This document shows, piece after piece, positions 18,509 through 27,633 of a stretch of 64,000 nt of DNA. The notes under the pieces were generated by a model. That model was not told where the DNA came from. It worked only from the letters and a program-made list of their open reading frames with translations, and did no database searches. The translations under genes and the position numbers were made by a program. Position 1 is the first letter of the stretch. Each line of letters starts with the position of its first letter. The stretch covers positions 992,001-1,056,000 of the forward strand of contig NZ_CP045996.1 in assembly GCF_016899425.1 (NCBI RefSeq), given 5' to 3'. The DNA is from Burkholderia sp. MS389. Lineage in GTDB: Bacteria > Pseudomonadota > Gammaproteobacteria > Burkholderiales > Burkholderiaceae.

Positions 18509-20314
18509 TCACGACTCGCGCGTCGGCCGCTCGGCCTCGGCCGCATCGAATCCGAGCGCATGCACCTCCGACCACGCATCGTGCACGACCTGTGTCGACC
18601 CTGCGGTATGCGCGAGCGCGGCCGCATACGCGGCCAGCAACCGCACGCGCGCATCGTCGGACACCGGGGTCGCGTCCGCGTCGCGCATCGCATCGAGCGC
18701 GACGCGCGCCCGCTCGCGGCATTCGTCGACGAGCGACAGATCAAACAGGCAAGGCACCGCGACGGCCGCGAGCGCGGTGCCGAGCGCCGCGTCGCCCTGT
18801 GCCGAAAACGCCCAGTCGAGCGCGGCCCGCAGATTGCCGAGCTCGCGCCGCACCGCATCGAGCCGGGTCGTGCTGCCGGCCTCGCCGCGCGGCTCGCCGC
18901 CACCGTGGGCCGCGCGCCGGAACAACGCGAGGAAGTAGGTCGCATGCGCGCGCGCGGCAGCCGCCCCTTCGCCGTGACTGTCGAGCTGCTGTTGCGCGTA
19001 GGCGCGCGTGGTCGTCAGCAGCCGGTAGCGCGGTGCGCCGTGTGCGGTCTCGAGGATCAGCAGCGACTTCGACACGAGGCCGGCGATCGTATCGAGCAGG
19101 TCGGCGCCGGCCAGCCCGTTAGCGCCGACGACCTCGCGCACGGCCTCGATCGAGAAGCCGTCGCGAAACACGCCGAGCCATCGCAGCAGCAGGCGCTCGG
19201 CGTCGCCGAGCAACCGGTAGCTCCAGTCGACCATCGCCTGCAGCGTCTGATGGCGCGGCAACGCGGTGCGAAAACCGCCGGTCAGCAGCCGAAAGTGATC
19301 GTCGAGATGGGCGGCCAGCACGTCGATGCCCAGCACGGCGGCGCGGGCCGCGGCCAGTTCGATCGCGAGCGGCAGGCCGTCGAGGCGGCGGCAGACCGAC
19401 GCCATCAACGACAGGCTGCGCGCATCGAGCGGAAAACGCGGATCGGCCGCGCGCGCACGCGCCGCGAACAACTGCACCGCGCTCGCGCTCATCGCCTCGC
19501 GATCGCCGGCCCCTTCGTCGGGCACGTCGAGCGGCGGCACCGGGCACACGCGCTCGCCGTGGATGCGCAGCGATTCCCGGCTCGTCGCGAGCACGCACAG
19601 CCCGTCGTCCGCATCGGTGAGCGCGCTCGCGATCTGCGCGGCGGCGTCGAGCAGGTGCTCGCAATTGTCGAGCACGAGCAGCATCCGCCGACGCGCGACG
19701 CTGGCGAGCACCGCTTCGAGCGTCAGCGAGCCGATCGGCTGCGTGATGCCGAACGCGCCGGCGAGCGCGTCGGGCACGAAGCGGGGACACGCGACGGTGG
19801 CGAGCGAAACGAATACGGTGCCTTCCGGAAAACGTGCGGCGGCGCGCGCCGCCGCTTCGATCGCGACCCGCGTCTTGCCGATGCCGCCCGCGCCGACCAG
19901 CGTCACGACGCGCGCGCCCTGCAGCGCGGTCAGCACGTCGGCGACCGTCTGTTCGCGGCCGAACAACGCGCTCGGCGCGGCGGACGGCCGCCCCATCGCG
20001 GGACGCACGGGCGCGTCGCCGTCGTCCTGCCCGACGACCAGACGATAGCCGCGGCCGGGCACCGTCACGATCAGGTTCCGGTCGCCGGCCAGCGCCTTGC
20101 GCAGCGAAGCGATGTGCACCTGCAGGTTGTTTTCCTCGACGACGGTGTGCGGCCATACGCGCTGCATGATGTCGTCTTTCGATACCAGCGCACCGTCCGC
20201 CCGAATCAACAGCTCGAGAATTTCGAATGCGCGGCTGCCGATGCGCAGCAGCTTGCCGTTCGAACGAATTTCACGTCTGTCGAGAAAAACGTGAAGTGTT
20301 CCAATCCGGATCAT
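18509..20314 (-). CDS. Winged-helix/STAND NTPase transcriptional regulator R1 (short form)
   Basis: A 601-aa protein. Residues 1-93 are an OmpR-type winged helix (recognition helix ENNLQVHIASLRKAL, ending PGRGYRLV). A STAND-type NTPase follows, with the P-loop GAGGIGKT at 141-148 and a Walker B (LLVLDNCEH). The C-terminal sensor is short: the protein stops in the first TPR-like repeats, while paralogues R2 (981 aa) and R3 (853 aa) continue for several hundred residues. No other reading frame downstream continues the TPR region, so the short form looks natural. A -10-like GATAAT for it lies on the minus strand at 20411-20416. Confidence 0.88.
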   Translation of the reverse strand: MIRIGTLHVFLDRREIRSNGKLLRIGSRAFEILELLIRADGALVSKDDIMQRVWPHTVVEENNLQVHIASLRKALAGDRNLIVTVPGRGYRLVVGQDDGDAPVRPAMGRPSAAPSALFGREQTVADVLTALQGARVVTLVGAGGIGKTRVAIEAAARAAARFPEGTVFVSLATVACPRFVPDALAGAFGITQPIGSLTLEAVLASVARRRMLLVLDNCEHLLDAAAQIASALTDADDGLCVLATSRESLRIHGERVCPVPPLDVPDEGAGDREAMSASAVQLFAARARAADPRFPLDARSLSLMASVCRRLDGLPLAIELAAARAAVLGIDVLAAHLDDHFRLLTGGFRTALPRHQTLQAMVDWSYRLLGDAERLLLRWLGVFRDGFSIEAVREVVGANGLAGADLLDTIAGLVSKSLLILETAHGAPRYRLLTTTRAYAQQQLDSHGEGAAAARAHATYFLALFRRAAHGGGEPRGEAGSTTRLDAVRRELGNLRAALDWAFSAQGDAALGTALAAVAVPCLFDLSLVDECRERARVALDAMRDADATPVSDDARVRLLAAYAAALAHTAGSTQVVHDAWSEVHALGFDAAEAERPTRES

Positions 20315-20722
20315 GAGAATTTCTTGAGGGTGACATTCAACGGCGCCCCACTGAAATCGGGGGCCGGTTCGGCATCAATGCTACGGTATTTGCATGGTCG
20401 AATGATTCAAATTATCAGAATGAACGACACGAATTTTTTGAAATGACGAACAATGCCGTCGGGAAACGCTGCTTTTCGCCCCCGCACCGACATGCGGCAG
20501 GGTCACGCACGTTTCATGTGCAAATCGTGGATGCGCCGATAAATGCGATTTCGTTATATCAGACGAAATGATTTTCGCTCGGCGCAATGCGGCGCATTTT
20601 CGTTTTGATTGACCGGCCGGTTTATTTCAGACGCCTCTATTGTGGCCGCCGAATATCCGTCGGCTCGTTTGCCCGCGTTTGCGCGCGATTCGCCGCAGGC
20701 CGGGCCGGCCTGCGGCGCCGGC
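20315..20722. other. 408-bp intergenic region with AT-rich promoter zone
   Basis: This region separates R1 from the upstream hydrolase gene. The R1-proximal half is unusually AT-rich for this genome and holds a probable R1 -10 (GATAAT on the minus strand, 20411-20416). At 20548-20569 the arms ATTTCGT and ACGAAAT form a perfect 7-bp inverted repeat around an 8-bp centre, a possible operator. A strong GC hairpin lies at 20694-20714. No coding frame is convincing. Confidence 0.5.
20694..20714 (-). terminator. Hairpin after the 20723 hydrolase gene
   Basis: The perfect 9-bp arms CGCAGGCCG and CGGCCTGCG, with a 3-nt loop, lie 9 bp beyond the hydrolase stop codon. There is no T-run, so this is a structural terminator candidate only. 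Confidence 0.5.
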
Positions 20723-21544
20723 TCAGGCCTGCGCGAACGCCAGCAGTTCGTCGTTCAGCCTGGCCGCGTGCGTCAGGTAGAGCGCGTGCGGGCCGCCTTC
20801 GTAGACGCTCAGCGTCGCATGCGGGACGCGCTTCGCGGTGGCGGCGCCGGTCAGCGCGAGCGGCGCCGTCTGGTCGTCGTCGCCGTGAATCACGAGCGTC
20901 GGCACGTCGAACCGTTGCAGGTCGGCGCGGAAATCGGTTTCGGAAAACGCGCGGACGCAATCGAGCGTGCCCTTCAGCCCGCCCTGCAGCGCCATGACCG
21001 ACGTCCACCCCAGCGCCGCCCGCGACACCGTCGAGCCGCCGCGGTTCGAGCCGGTAAAGAGCGGCCAGAAGCCGTCGAAAAACGCCGCGCGATCGGCCAC
21101 GATGCCCGCGCGGATGCCGTCGAATACCGCGACGTCCACCCCTTCCGGATGATCGTCGCGGCGCGCGACGAGCGGCGTCACCGAGCCGATCAGGACCGCC
21201 TTCGCGATTCGGCGCGTGCCGTGCCGGCCGATGTAGCGCGCGACCTCCCCACCGCCCATCGAAAAGCCGACGAGCGTCACGTCATGCAGGTCGAGCGTGT
21301 CGAGCAGCGTCGCGAGATCGTCGGCCAGCGTGTCGTAGTCGTATCCGCTCCACGGTTGACCGGACCGCCCGAAGCCGCGCCGGTCGTACGCGATGCAGCG
21401 CAGGCCGTGCGACGCGAGATGATGCATCTGCACGTCCCACATGTCGGCGTTCAGCGGCCAGCCGTGAATGAACACGACCGGGCGGCCGCTGCCCCAGTCC
21501 TTGTAGTGAATCGACACGCCGTCGCGGGTGGTGAACGTGCTCAT
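20723..21544 (-). CDS. Alpha/beta hydrolase, non-heme chloroperoxidase type
   Basis: A 273-aa cytosolic enzyme with an intact triad: Ser95 in GFSMGG, Asp223 in HGDDDQTAP and His253 in EGGPHAL. FIHGWPLNADMW at 25-36 forms the oxyanion loop. It is related to the proteins at 8195 and 22402. A DUF3331 gene lies just upstream on the same strand (58 bp), so the two may share a transcript. R1 lies about 400 bp downstream. The substrate is unknown. Confidence 0.92.
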   Translation of the reverse strand: MSTFTTRDGVSIHYKDWGSGRPVVFIHGWPLNADMWDVQMHHLASHGLRCIAYDRRGFGRSGQPWSGYDYDTLADDLATLLDTLDLHDVTLVGFSMGGGEVARYIGRHGTRRIAKAVLIGSVTPLVARRDDHPEGVDVAVFDGIRAGIVADRAAFFDGFWPLFTGSNRGGSTVSRAALGWTSVMALQGGLKGTLDCVRAFSETDFRADLQRFDVPTLVIHGDDDQTAPLALTGAATAKRVPHATLSVYEGGPHALYLTHAARLNDELLAFAQA

Positions 21545-21602
21545 GAGGGTTCCTTGCGGGTAGGGAAGCCGCGGACGCGGCCGAAGCGTGCGGCGCGGCG
21601 CG

Positions 21603-22034
21603 TCATGCCCGGGACTGCCGGGCGACGAACTGCTCGAGCGCCGTCGCGAGAACCATCTCACGGCAGTTCGCGGGGCGTTTCTCGCCGCGCCACTGGGGTT
21701 TGTAGATCGCGTCGCCGATCCGGATCGGCTGCCCGGTGAGCGCGCAGCGTGCCAGCCTGCGCGCCTTCGCGCAGATCCAGCGTTGTTCGTCGTAGCGGCA
21801 GCGGGTCGGATCGCTCCACGACACCAGCATCGACGAATCGGTCTGCCGCTCGACGGCGACGATCGCGCTGCGGCGGCGCACGTCGCCGCTCGACGGCACC
21901 GGCGCATCGTCCCGATGCGGGCGACGCGCGCCGTCCGTGTCCCGCGTGCGCGGCATCGGCAGCATCCGGACGCCCGCGACGGGCATCGGTCCGAGCGACG
22001 TGATCATGTGCTCCCAGCGATTGAAGGCGTCCAT
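21603..22034 (-). CDS. DUF3331 domain protein
   Basis: A 143-aa protein that I recall as DUF3331, a small family common in Burkholderia. The core reads VSWSDPTRCRYDEQRWICAKARRLARCALTGQPIRIGDAIYKPQWR, with a CxY...C...C arrangement that could bind a metal. It has no signal or membrane segment. It is divergent from the Tat-type hydrolase gene at 22402, and the TTCAG-repeat promoter lies in between. The function is unknown. Confidence 0.8.
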   Translation of the reverse strand: MDAFNRWEHMITSLGPMPVAGVRMLPMPRTRDTDGARRPHRDDAPVPSSGDVRRRSAIVAVERQTDSSMLVSWSDPTRCRYDEQRWICAKARRLARCALTGQPIRIGDAIYKPQWRGEKRPANCREMVLATALEQFVARQSRA

Positions 22035-22205
22035 GGCGGCATATCCAGGCAGGTGACGGGCGGCGCGGGCCCTGCCGGCCCGTTCGCGTGGCGCGCAACG
22101 TGTGGCGGTGACCCGATGTTGACGATAGCCGCCGCGCGCTGAAGAGTCCCTGTCCCGCGCTTAATTTTTCTGCAATGCGGCAAATTCGCGCGCGGCGCCG
22201 CGGCG

Positions 22206-22259
22206 TTCAAGAAAATTCAGCCGGATTTCAGTACGGCGCGCACCGCATCGGGATACGCT
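22206..22259 (+). promoter_or_regulatory. TTCAG-repeat promoter for the exported hydrolase
   Basis: The half-sites are TTCAA (22206-22210), TTCAG (22216-22220) and TTCAG (22227-22231), with 10-bp then 11-bp spacing. TACGCT (22254-22259), a TAnnnT -10, begins 22 bp after the third half-site. The predicted transcript runs into the hydrolase gene at 22402. The region between 22035 and 22401 holds no other gene. Confidence 0.65.
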
Positions 22260-22401
22260 CCCGACGGCATTCGTTCGTCCGCGCGCGCCAGTCGCCGCGC
22301 GGCGGCGCACGCCGGACGGCTGCCGGGCGGGATGGCCGCGGCCGGCCGCCACCGATCCACCATCCCGTGCGGCCTTGCCGCCGCATACCCCAGGAGTCCA
22401 G

Positions 22402-23382
22402 ATGCATCCCGAACCGACCGATGCCGTTGCGTCGGCCCGCCGCCGCGACATGCTGCTCGCCGGCGCGACGGCCGTTGCCGCAGCCGCGCTGCCCGCGATG
22501 GCGGCCGCCGCCGGCACGCCGTCCCACAGCCCCTCTTCAGCCCATGCAGGCGCGCAAACGATGAACACCATCACCACCAAGGACGGCACGCAGATCTACT
22601 TCAAGGACTGGGGCAGCGGCCGCCCGGTCGTGTTCTCGCACGGCTGGCCGCTGTGCGCGGACGCGTGGGATGCGCAGATGCTGTTCCTCGTGCAGCGCGG
22701 CTATCGCGTGATCGCGCACGACCGCCGCGGTCACGGCCGCTCCAGCCAGCCGTCGCGCGGCAACGACATGAACACGTACGCGGACGATCTCGCCGCGCTG
22801 CTCGATGCGCTCGACGTGCGCGAAGCCACGCTCGTCGGCCACTCCACCGGCGGCGGCGAAGTCGCGCGCTATATCGGCCGTCACGGCACGAAGCGCGTGG
22901 CGAAGGCCGTGCTGATCGGCGCGGTGCCGCCGCAGATGGTGAAGTCGCCGACCAATCCGGGCGGCCTGCCGATGGACGTGTTCGACGGCATCCGCAAGAA
23001 CGTCGCGGAGAACCGTTCGCAGTTCTACAAGGATCTCGCGGTGCCGTTCTTCGGCTTCAATCGCCCGAACGCGAAGGTGTCGCAGGGCACGATCGACGCG
23101 TTCTGGTCGCAGGGGATGATGGGCGGCATTCACGGCCAGTATCTGTGCGTGAAGGAGTTCTCCGAAGTCGACTACACCGAGGACCTGAAGAAGTTCGACG
23201 TGCCGACGCTCGTGCTGCACGGCGACGACGACCAGATCGTGCCGATCGACGATTCGGCGCGGCTGTCGTCGAAAATCGTCAAGCACGCGGTGCTGAAGGT
23301 GATCGAGGGCGGCGCGCACGGGATGTGCGTCGTGAACGCCGATCGCATCAACGCCGAGCTGCTCGCGTTCCTGCAGGCGTAA
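22402..23382 (+). CDS. Tat-type exported alpha/beta hydrolase, chloroperoxidase family
   Basis: A 326-aa enzyme; the ATG at 22402 follows a GGAG site. The first 38 residues form a Tat-like signal (RRRDMLLAG, then an Ala-rich hydrophobic run). The mature enzyme carries Ser148 in GHSTGG, Asp276 in HGDDDQIVP and His306 in GGAHGM. It is the exported version of the paralogues at 8195 and 20723. Export by Tat would suit a pre-folded enzyme. Control by the TTCAG-repeat promoter upstream is inferred. Confidence 0.92.
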   Translation: MHPEPTDAVASARRRDMLLAGATAVAAAALPAMAAAAGTPSHSPSSAHAGAQTMNTITTKDGTQIYFKDWGSGRPVVFSHGWPLCADAWDAQMLFLVQRGYRVIAHDRRGHGRSSQPSRGNDMNTYADDLAALLDALDVREATLVGHSTGGGEVARYIGRHGTKRVAKAVLIGAVPPQMVKSPTNPGGLPMDVFDGIRKNVAENRSQFYKDLAVPFFGFNRPNAKVSQGTIDAFWSQGMMGGIHGQYLCVKEFSEVDYTEDLKKFDVPTLVLHGDDDQIVPIDDSARLSSKIVKHAVLKVIEGGAHGMCVVNADRINAELLAFLQA

Positions 23383-23440
23383 GCGCGCCGTCCGCCGCGG
23401 CGGCGCGCATGCCGCCGCGACGGACGCCGCACACGTGCCG

Positions 23441-23465
23441 TTCAGGACTTTTCAGGAAATTTCAG
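23441..23465 (+). repeat. Isolated TTCAG triple repeat
   Basis: TTCAG occurs at 23441, 23451 and 23461 (10/10 spacing) in the gap between two convergent genes, ending 17 bp before the MFS stop codon. The third copy is not followed by a -10 at the usual distance. It looks like the promoter half-sites described at 18428, but it has no promoter partner. It may be a decoy site or chance. Confidence 0.5.
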
Positions 23466-23482
23466 ATCGCGCGGCGCCGCGC

Positions 23483-25063
23483 TCACGGCGCCCGCACCGG
23501 GCGCAGCAGGATGCCGAGCAGCGCGCCGGCGAGCGCGAACGCCATCGCCACGCGGAAGTTGTCGGCCAGCGCGAGCGTCGTGGCCTGCACGCGCACCGCG
23601 CGATCGACGAGCGCATAGGTCGCCTGGTTGCCCGTCGCGAACGTGGCGCCATGCGCGACCAGCGACGCCGCGCCGGCCCGCAGCCGTTCGAGCGTTTCCG
23701 GATCCGACAGCGACACATGCAGACCGACGAGATTCGAATGGGTAGCCTCCCTGATCCGCTGAATCACCGCGATCGACGTCGTGCCGAGCTGCCCGCTCAG
23801 CAGGCGCGTCGTCTGCACGACCGCGCCGAACGTCAGCGCATGCTCGGCCGTCACGTGCCGGCCGAAGAAAACGATGACCGACGTGAGCGCCATCGTCTGG
23901 CCGAGCGCCTGCAGCAATTGCGACGGAATGAAATCGGGCTCGGCCCACACCGGCGTGAGCCGCGAGCCGAGCGCGAACGCAATCGCCACCATCGCGAAGC
24001 CGGCGACGATCAGCCGGCGCGGGTCGACACGCTGCAGCAACAGCGCGACGCACGGCGCGAACAGCAGTTGCGGAATCGCGATCCAGCGCAGCGTATCGCC
24101 GATCTGCAGCGGGCGCAGCCCGTAGGTGCTGGCCAGGAACAGCGACGGGATGAAGCTCGTGTTGAGCACGGTGAAGCGCACGAGGCCGACGAGCACGATC
24201 AGCAGCGCGATATTGGGCCGCGCCAGGTAGCCGAGATCGATGCCCGCGCGCGGCGACGCGAGTTCGTGGATCAGGAACGCGGCGATCATCAGGATGCCGG
24301 CGGCCAGCAGCGCGACGATCAGCGGCGACTGCAGCCAGAACAGCCGCTCGCCCTGGTCGAGCGCGATGCACAGGCACGCGAACCCGCCCGCGCCGAGCAG
24401 CATCCCGCGCGCGTCGATGCCGGACGCGAAGCGCTTGATCGGCTCGTCGGGGAGCGACAGCATCAGGCACGCGATGAACGGCACGGTCAGCGCCGCGTTC
24501 TGCCAGAACAGCCAGCGCCAGCTCAGGTGTTCGCTGTACCAGCCTTCGAGCGTGGCCGACAGGTTCAGCGACATCTCCAGATTCATCGCATACGCGGCGA
24601 TGCCGAACGGAATCAGCCGCGGCGGCAGCGTGCGCACGACGAAGCCGATCGTCAGCGGCACGAACACGCCGGACGCGAGCCCCGCGATCGCCTGGCACAC
24701 GATGAACGCGCCGAATTGCGTGCAGAGCGGCAGCACGGTTTCCGCGCCGAGAAACACCACGGCGCCCGCGACCAGCACGCGGCGCGTGCCGAACATGAAG
24801 GCCGCCGCGATCGCGAGCGGCCCGACGAACATCTGCGATGCGGTAAACGCGGTGTTGATCCACGCGCCTTCGTCGAAGCCGACGCCCAGCGCGCCACGAA
24901 CGTCGGCCAGCCCGAGCGACGTGATGCGCGACGTCAGCGTCGCGATGATCGCGCCGAGCAGCACGGCCGCGATCGCGGCGATCGACCGAAACGTCGGAAT
25001 GTCGGAGGCCGGCCCTGCGGCCGGCGCCGGCATGGCACTGCCGGTGGCGAACGTCGTGTTCAT
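23483..25063 (-). CDS. MFS multidrug transporter, EmrB/DHA2 type
   Basis: A 526-aa inner-membrane protein with about 14 predicted helices. The ATG at 25063 is preferred to a TTG at 25087. Typical DHA2 features include TSRITSLGLADVRGALG near helix 1, the WRWLFWQN segment after helix 4-5 and a long extracytoplasmic part between helices 13 and 14 (about residues 425-495). It is divergent from an EmrA-type adaptor and an outer-membrane channel gene, so the three genes form a tripartite efflux system. The substrates are unknown. Confidence 0.92.
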   Translation of the reverse strand: MNTTFATGSAMPAPAAGPASDIPTFRSIAAIAAVLLGAIIATLTSRITSLGLADVRGALGVGFDEGAWINTAFTASQMFVGPLAIAAAFMFGTRRVLVAGAVVFLGAETVLPLCTQFGAFIVCQAIAGLASGVFVPLTIGFVVRTLPPRLIPFGIAAYAMNLEMSLNLSATLEGWYSEHLSWRWLFWQNAALTVPFIACLMLSLPDEPIKRFASGIDARGMLLGAGGFACLCIALDQGERLFWLQSPLIVALLAAGILMIAAFLIHELASPRAGIDLGYLARPNIALLIVLVGLVRFTVLNTSFIPSLFLASTYGLRPLQIGDTLRWIAIPQLLFAPCVALLLQRVDPRRLIVAGFAMVAIAFALGSRLTPVWAEPDFIPSQLLQALGQTMALTSVIVFFGRHVTAEHALTFGAVVQTTRLLSGQLGTTSIAVIQRIREATHSNLVGLHVSLSDPETLERLRAGAASLVAHGATFATGNQATYALVDRAVRVQATTLALADNFRVAMAFALAGALLGILLRPVRAP

Positions 25064-25146
25064 CGTCGAGCGGCTCCCGCCTGTCAAGCTGGCGCAAGCA
25101 TAACGCGGTGCGTCGAATCCTGCCCGTACAACGGAGTTTGCCGATC

Positions 25147-26175
25147 ATGACCCCACCCTCACCCGCGCCGTCGCCCGCCGTGCCCGCGCGTTCCCGCAAG
25201 CCGGCCATCGTCGCGATCGCCGCGATCGCGCTGCTGCTCGTCGCGTTGCTCGCGTACGAGTTCGACGCACGCGATCGCGGCACCGATGATGCATACGTGA
25301 CCGGCCACCTGCACGTGATCTCGCCGCGCGTGTCCGGCACGGTCGAGCGCGTGCTCGTCGACGACAACCAGTTCGTGCACGCGGGCGACGCGCTCGTGCA
25401 GATCGACCGGCGCGACTTCGACGTGCGCGTCGCCGCGCAGCGCGCACGCGTCGCGCAGGCGCATGCCGATGCGAGCCGCGCCCACGCGCTGATCGAGCAG
25501 GCGGACGCGGCGCTCGTGTCGGCGCACGCCGATGCCGAAAAAGCCGAACTCGATTACGCGCGGGCACGCGAACTGACCCGCGAGACGCCGCGCGGCTTGT
25601 CGAAGCAGGAGTTCGATGCGGCCGATGCCGCTCGCAAGTCCGCCCGCGCGCGCGTCGCGGCGGCCGATGCGCAACGGCGCAGCGCCCTCGCCGCCGCCCA
25701 GGCCGCCGACGCCGCGTCGAGCCAGAACGATGCCGAATTGCGCGACGCACTGCTGCAGCTCGGCTACACGGCGGTCGTCGCGCCGTCGGACGGCTACGTC
25801 GGCAAGAAGACCGTCGAGACCGGCGAGCATGTCGCGCCCGGCCAGGCGCTGCTCACGCTGGTCGAGCCGCATCCGTGGATCGTCGCCAATTTCCGCGAGA
25901 CGCAGTTGCGGCACGTACGCGCCGGCGACGCCGTGCAACTGCGCTTCGATGCGCTGCCGGAACGCGCGTTCAGCGGCCGCATCGACAGCTTGTCGCCCGC
26001 GACCGGCGCGCAATTCGCGCTGCTGCCGCCCGACAACGCGACCGGCAACTTCACGAAGGTCACGCAGCGCGTCCCCGTGAAGATCCTGCTGGACGGCCCG
26101 GCCGCGACGGAGCCGCGCATCCGGCCCGGGCTGTCGGTCGTCGTCACGCTGCAACCCGGCGGCGCAGCGCGATGA
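25147..26175 (+). CDS. EmrA-type membrane fusion protein
   Basis: A 342-aa periplasmic adaptor. A single membrane helix at residues 19-37 is followed by the biotinyl-lipoyl-like strand pattern (DDAYVTGHLHVISPRVSGTVERVLVDDNQFV), a coiled-coil hairpin (about 95-200) and the beta-barrel part (WIVANFRETQLRHVRAGDAVQLRFDALP). The ATG at 25147 fits this architecture better than the frame opening at 25108. Its stop overlaps the start of the outer-membrane factor by 4 bp, so the two are translationally coupled. Confidence 0.92.
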   Translation: MTPPSPAPSPAVPARSRKPAIVAIAAIALLLVALLAYEFDARDRGTDDAYVTGHLHVISPRVSGTVERVLVDDNQFVHAGDALVQIDRRDFDVRVAAQRARVAQAHADASRAHALIEQADAALVSAHADAEKAELDYARARELTRETPRGLSKQEFDAADAARKSARARVAAADAQRRSALAAAQAADAASSQNDAELRDALLQLGYTAVVAPSDGYVGKKTVETGEHVAPGQALLTLVEPHPWIVANFRETQLRHVRAGDAVQLRFDALPERAFSGRIDSLSPATGAQFALLPPDNATGNFTKVTQRVPVKILLDGPAATEPRIRPGLSVVVTLQPGGAAR

Positions 26176-27608
26176 AGCGCGCCTTCGCCGTACTCGCCGC
26201 GAGCCTGCTGGCCGCCTGCTCGATCGCGCCGCAGCCGCTCGCGCCCGTCCCGGTCGGGCGCGACGGGTTCCGCCATGCCGATCCGTCGACCGATGCGCGC
26301 GCGCCGTCGCTCGCGGCGTGGCCTGCGTGGTTCGGCGACCCGCAACTCGGCCGCCTCGTCGACGCCGCGCTCGCGCACAACCTCGACATCCGCGCGGCGG
26401 CCGCGCGCGTCGACCAGGCGCAGGCGCTGCTCGGCGTGCGCGAGGCCGCGCTGGCGCCGGCCGTGCGCGTCGACCCGTCGTTCAGCCGCACGCGCGTATC
26501 CGGCACGGTCGACAACGCGCTGCCGAAGCGCACGATGCACAACTGGTCGGTTCCGGTCGCCGCGAGCTACGAAGTCGATCTATGGGGACGCTTGCGCGGC
26601 GACGCCGACGTCGGCGAACAGAACGTGCTGCAGGCGGCGGCCGACCGCGATGCGGTGCGTTTGCGGGTGGCGACCGAAGTGGCCGTCGACTACCTGACGC
26701 TGCGCTACGTCGACGACGATCTCGTGACGCTCACGCGCGCGATCGGGCTGCGGCGCACCGCGCTCGACGTGATCGCCGCGCGCGTGCGGGCCGGCGCGGC
26801 GAGCGATCTCGACGGACTGCGCGCGTCCGCCGATCTCGATACCGCGCATGCCGATCTCGCGGAGAGCCGCCGGCTGCGCGAGAACCTCGTCGACGCCATC
26901 GCGGTGCTGACCGGCGTGTCGCCGACCGCGTTCGACGTCGACACGGGCGCCGTGCCCGTGCAGGTGCCGGATGTGCCGGCCGGGCTGCCGTCCGCGTTGC
27001 TCGCCCAACGCCCGGACGTATTCGCGGCGGCCCGGCGCGCCGACGCGGCGTCGCTCGAGCTGGGCATCGCGCGCACCGCGTGGCTGCCGACGCTGACGCT
27101 GACCGCCGACGGCGGTTTCGCCACCCGCGACCTGCGCTCGTTTCTCGACCGCAACAGCTCGCTGTGGAGTCTCGGCGCGAACGTCGCGCTAACGCTGTTC
27201 GACGGCGGCAAGCGCGACGCGGCGGTGGCCGCCGCGCGGGCCGGCACGGACGTCGCCGACGCCAACTATCGCGCGACCGCGATCGCTGCGTTACGCGACG
27301 TGCAGGACGCGCTCAACGACATCGCCGCGCAAAAGGAGCGGATCGTGCGCTACGACCATGCGGCACACGCGACGGACGCCGCGGCGCGGCTGTCGCTGAG
27401 CCGTTACGCGCACGGTTACGTCAGCTACCTGGAAGTGATCGACGCCGATCGCGATGCGCTGAATGCGCGGCGCCAGCTGATTCACAGCCGGCAGGCGCTG
27501 GCCGTCGCGACGGTGAGCCTCGTGCGCGCGTTGGGCGGCGGATGGACGCCGCCGGCGCGCGCCGGCCGGGCCGGGTTACGCGACGCGACGCAGGCCGACG
27601 CGCGATGA
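26172..27608 (+). CDS. NodT-family outer-membrane efflux lipoprotein
   Basis: A 478-aa TolC-like channel lipoprotein. The lipobox LAAC places the acylated Cys at residue 16. Two OEP repeats are visible: WPAWFGDPQLGRLVDAALAHNLDIRAAAARV in the first half, and LLAQRPDVFAAARRADAASLELGIARTAWLPTLTL in the second. Its start overlaps the stop of the adaptor gene (ATGA). With the adaptor and the divergent MFS pump it completes a drug or toxin efflux system. Confidence 0.93.
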   Translation: MKRAFAVLAASLLAACSIAPQPLAPVPVGRDGFRHADPSTDARAPSLAAWPAWFGDPQLGRLVDAALAHNLDIRAAAARVDQAQALLGVREAALAPAVRVDPSFSRTRVSGTVDNALPKRTMHNWSVPVAASYEVDLWGRLRGDADVGEQNVLQAAADRDAVRLRVATEVAVDYLTLRYVDDDLVTLTRAIGLRRTALDVIAARVRAGAASDLDGLRASADLDTAHADLAESRRLRENLVDAIAVLTGVSPTAFDVDTGAVPVQVPDVPAGLPSALLAQRPDVFAAARRADAASLELGIARTAWLPTLTLTADGGFATRDLRSFLDRNSSLWSLGANVALTLFDGGKRDAAVAAARAGTDVADANYRATAIAALRDVQDALNDIAAQKERIVRYDHAAHATDAAARLSLSRYAHGYVSYLEVIDADRDALNARRQLIHSRQALAVATVSLVRALGGGWTPPARAGRAGLRDATQADAR

Positions 27609-27633
27609 ATGGACCGAACGGCCGGCGAACGCG

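Noticed and set aside
17857..18945. A frame that might continue R1 after a frameshift
   Set aside because: The alternative-frame sequence shows no TPR-like pattern and is Arg/Ser-rich, so R1 appears naturally short.
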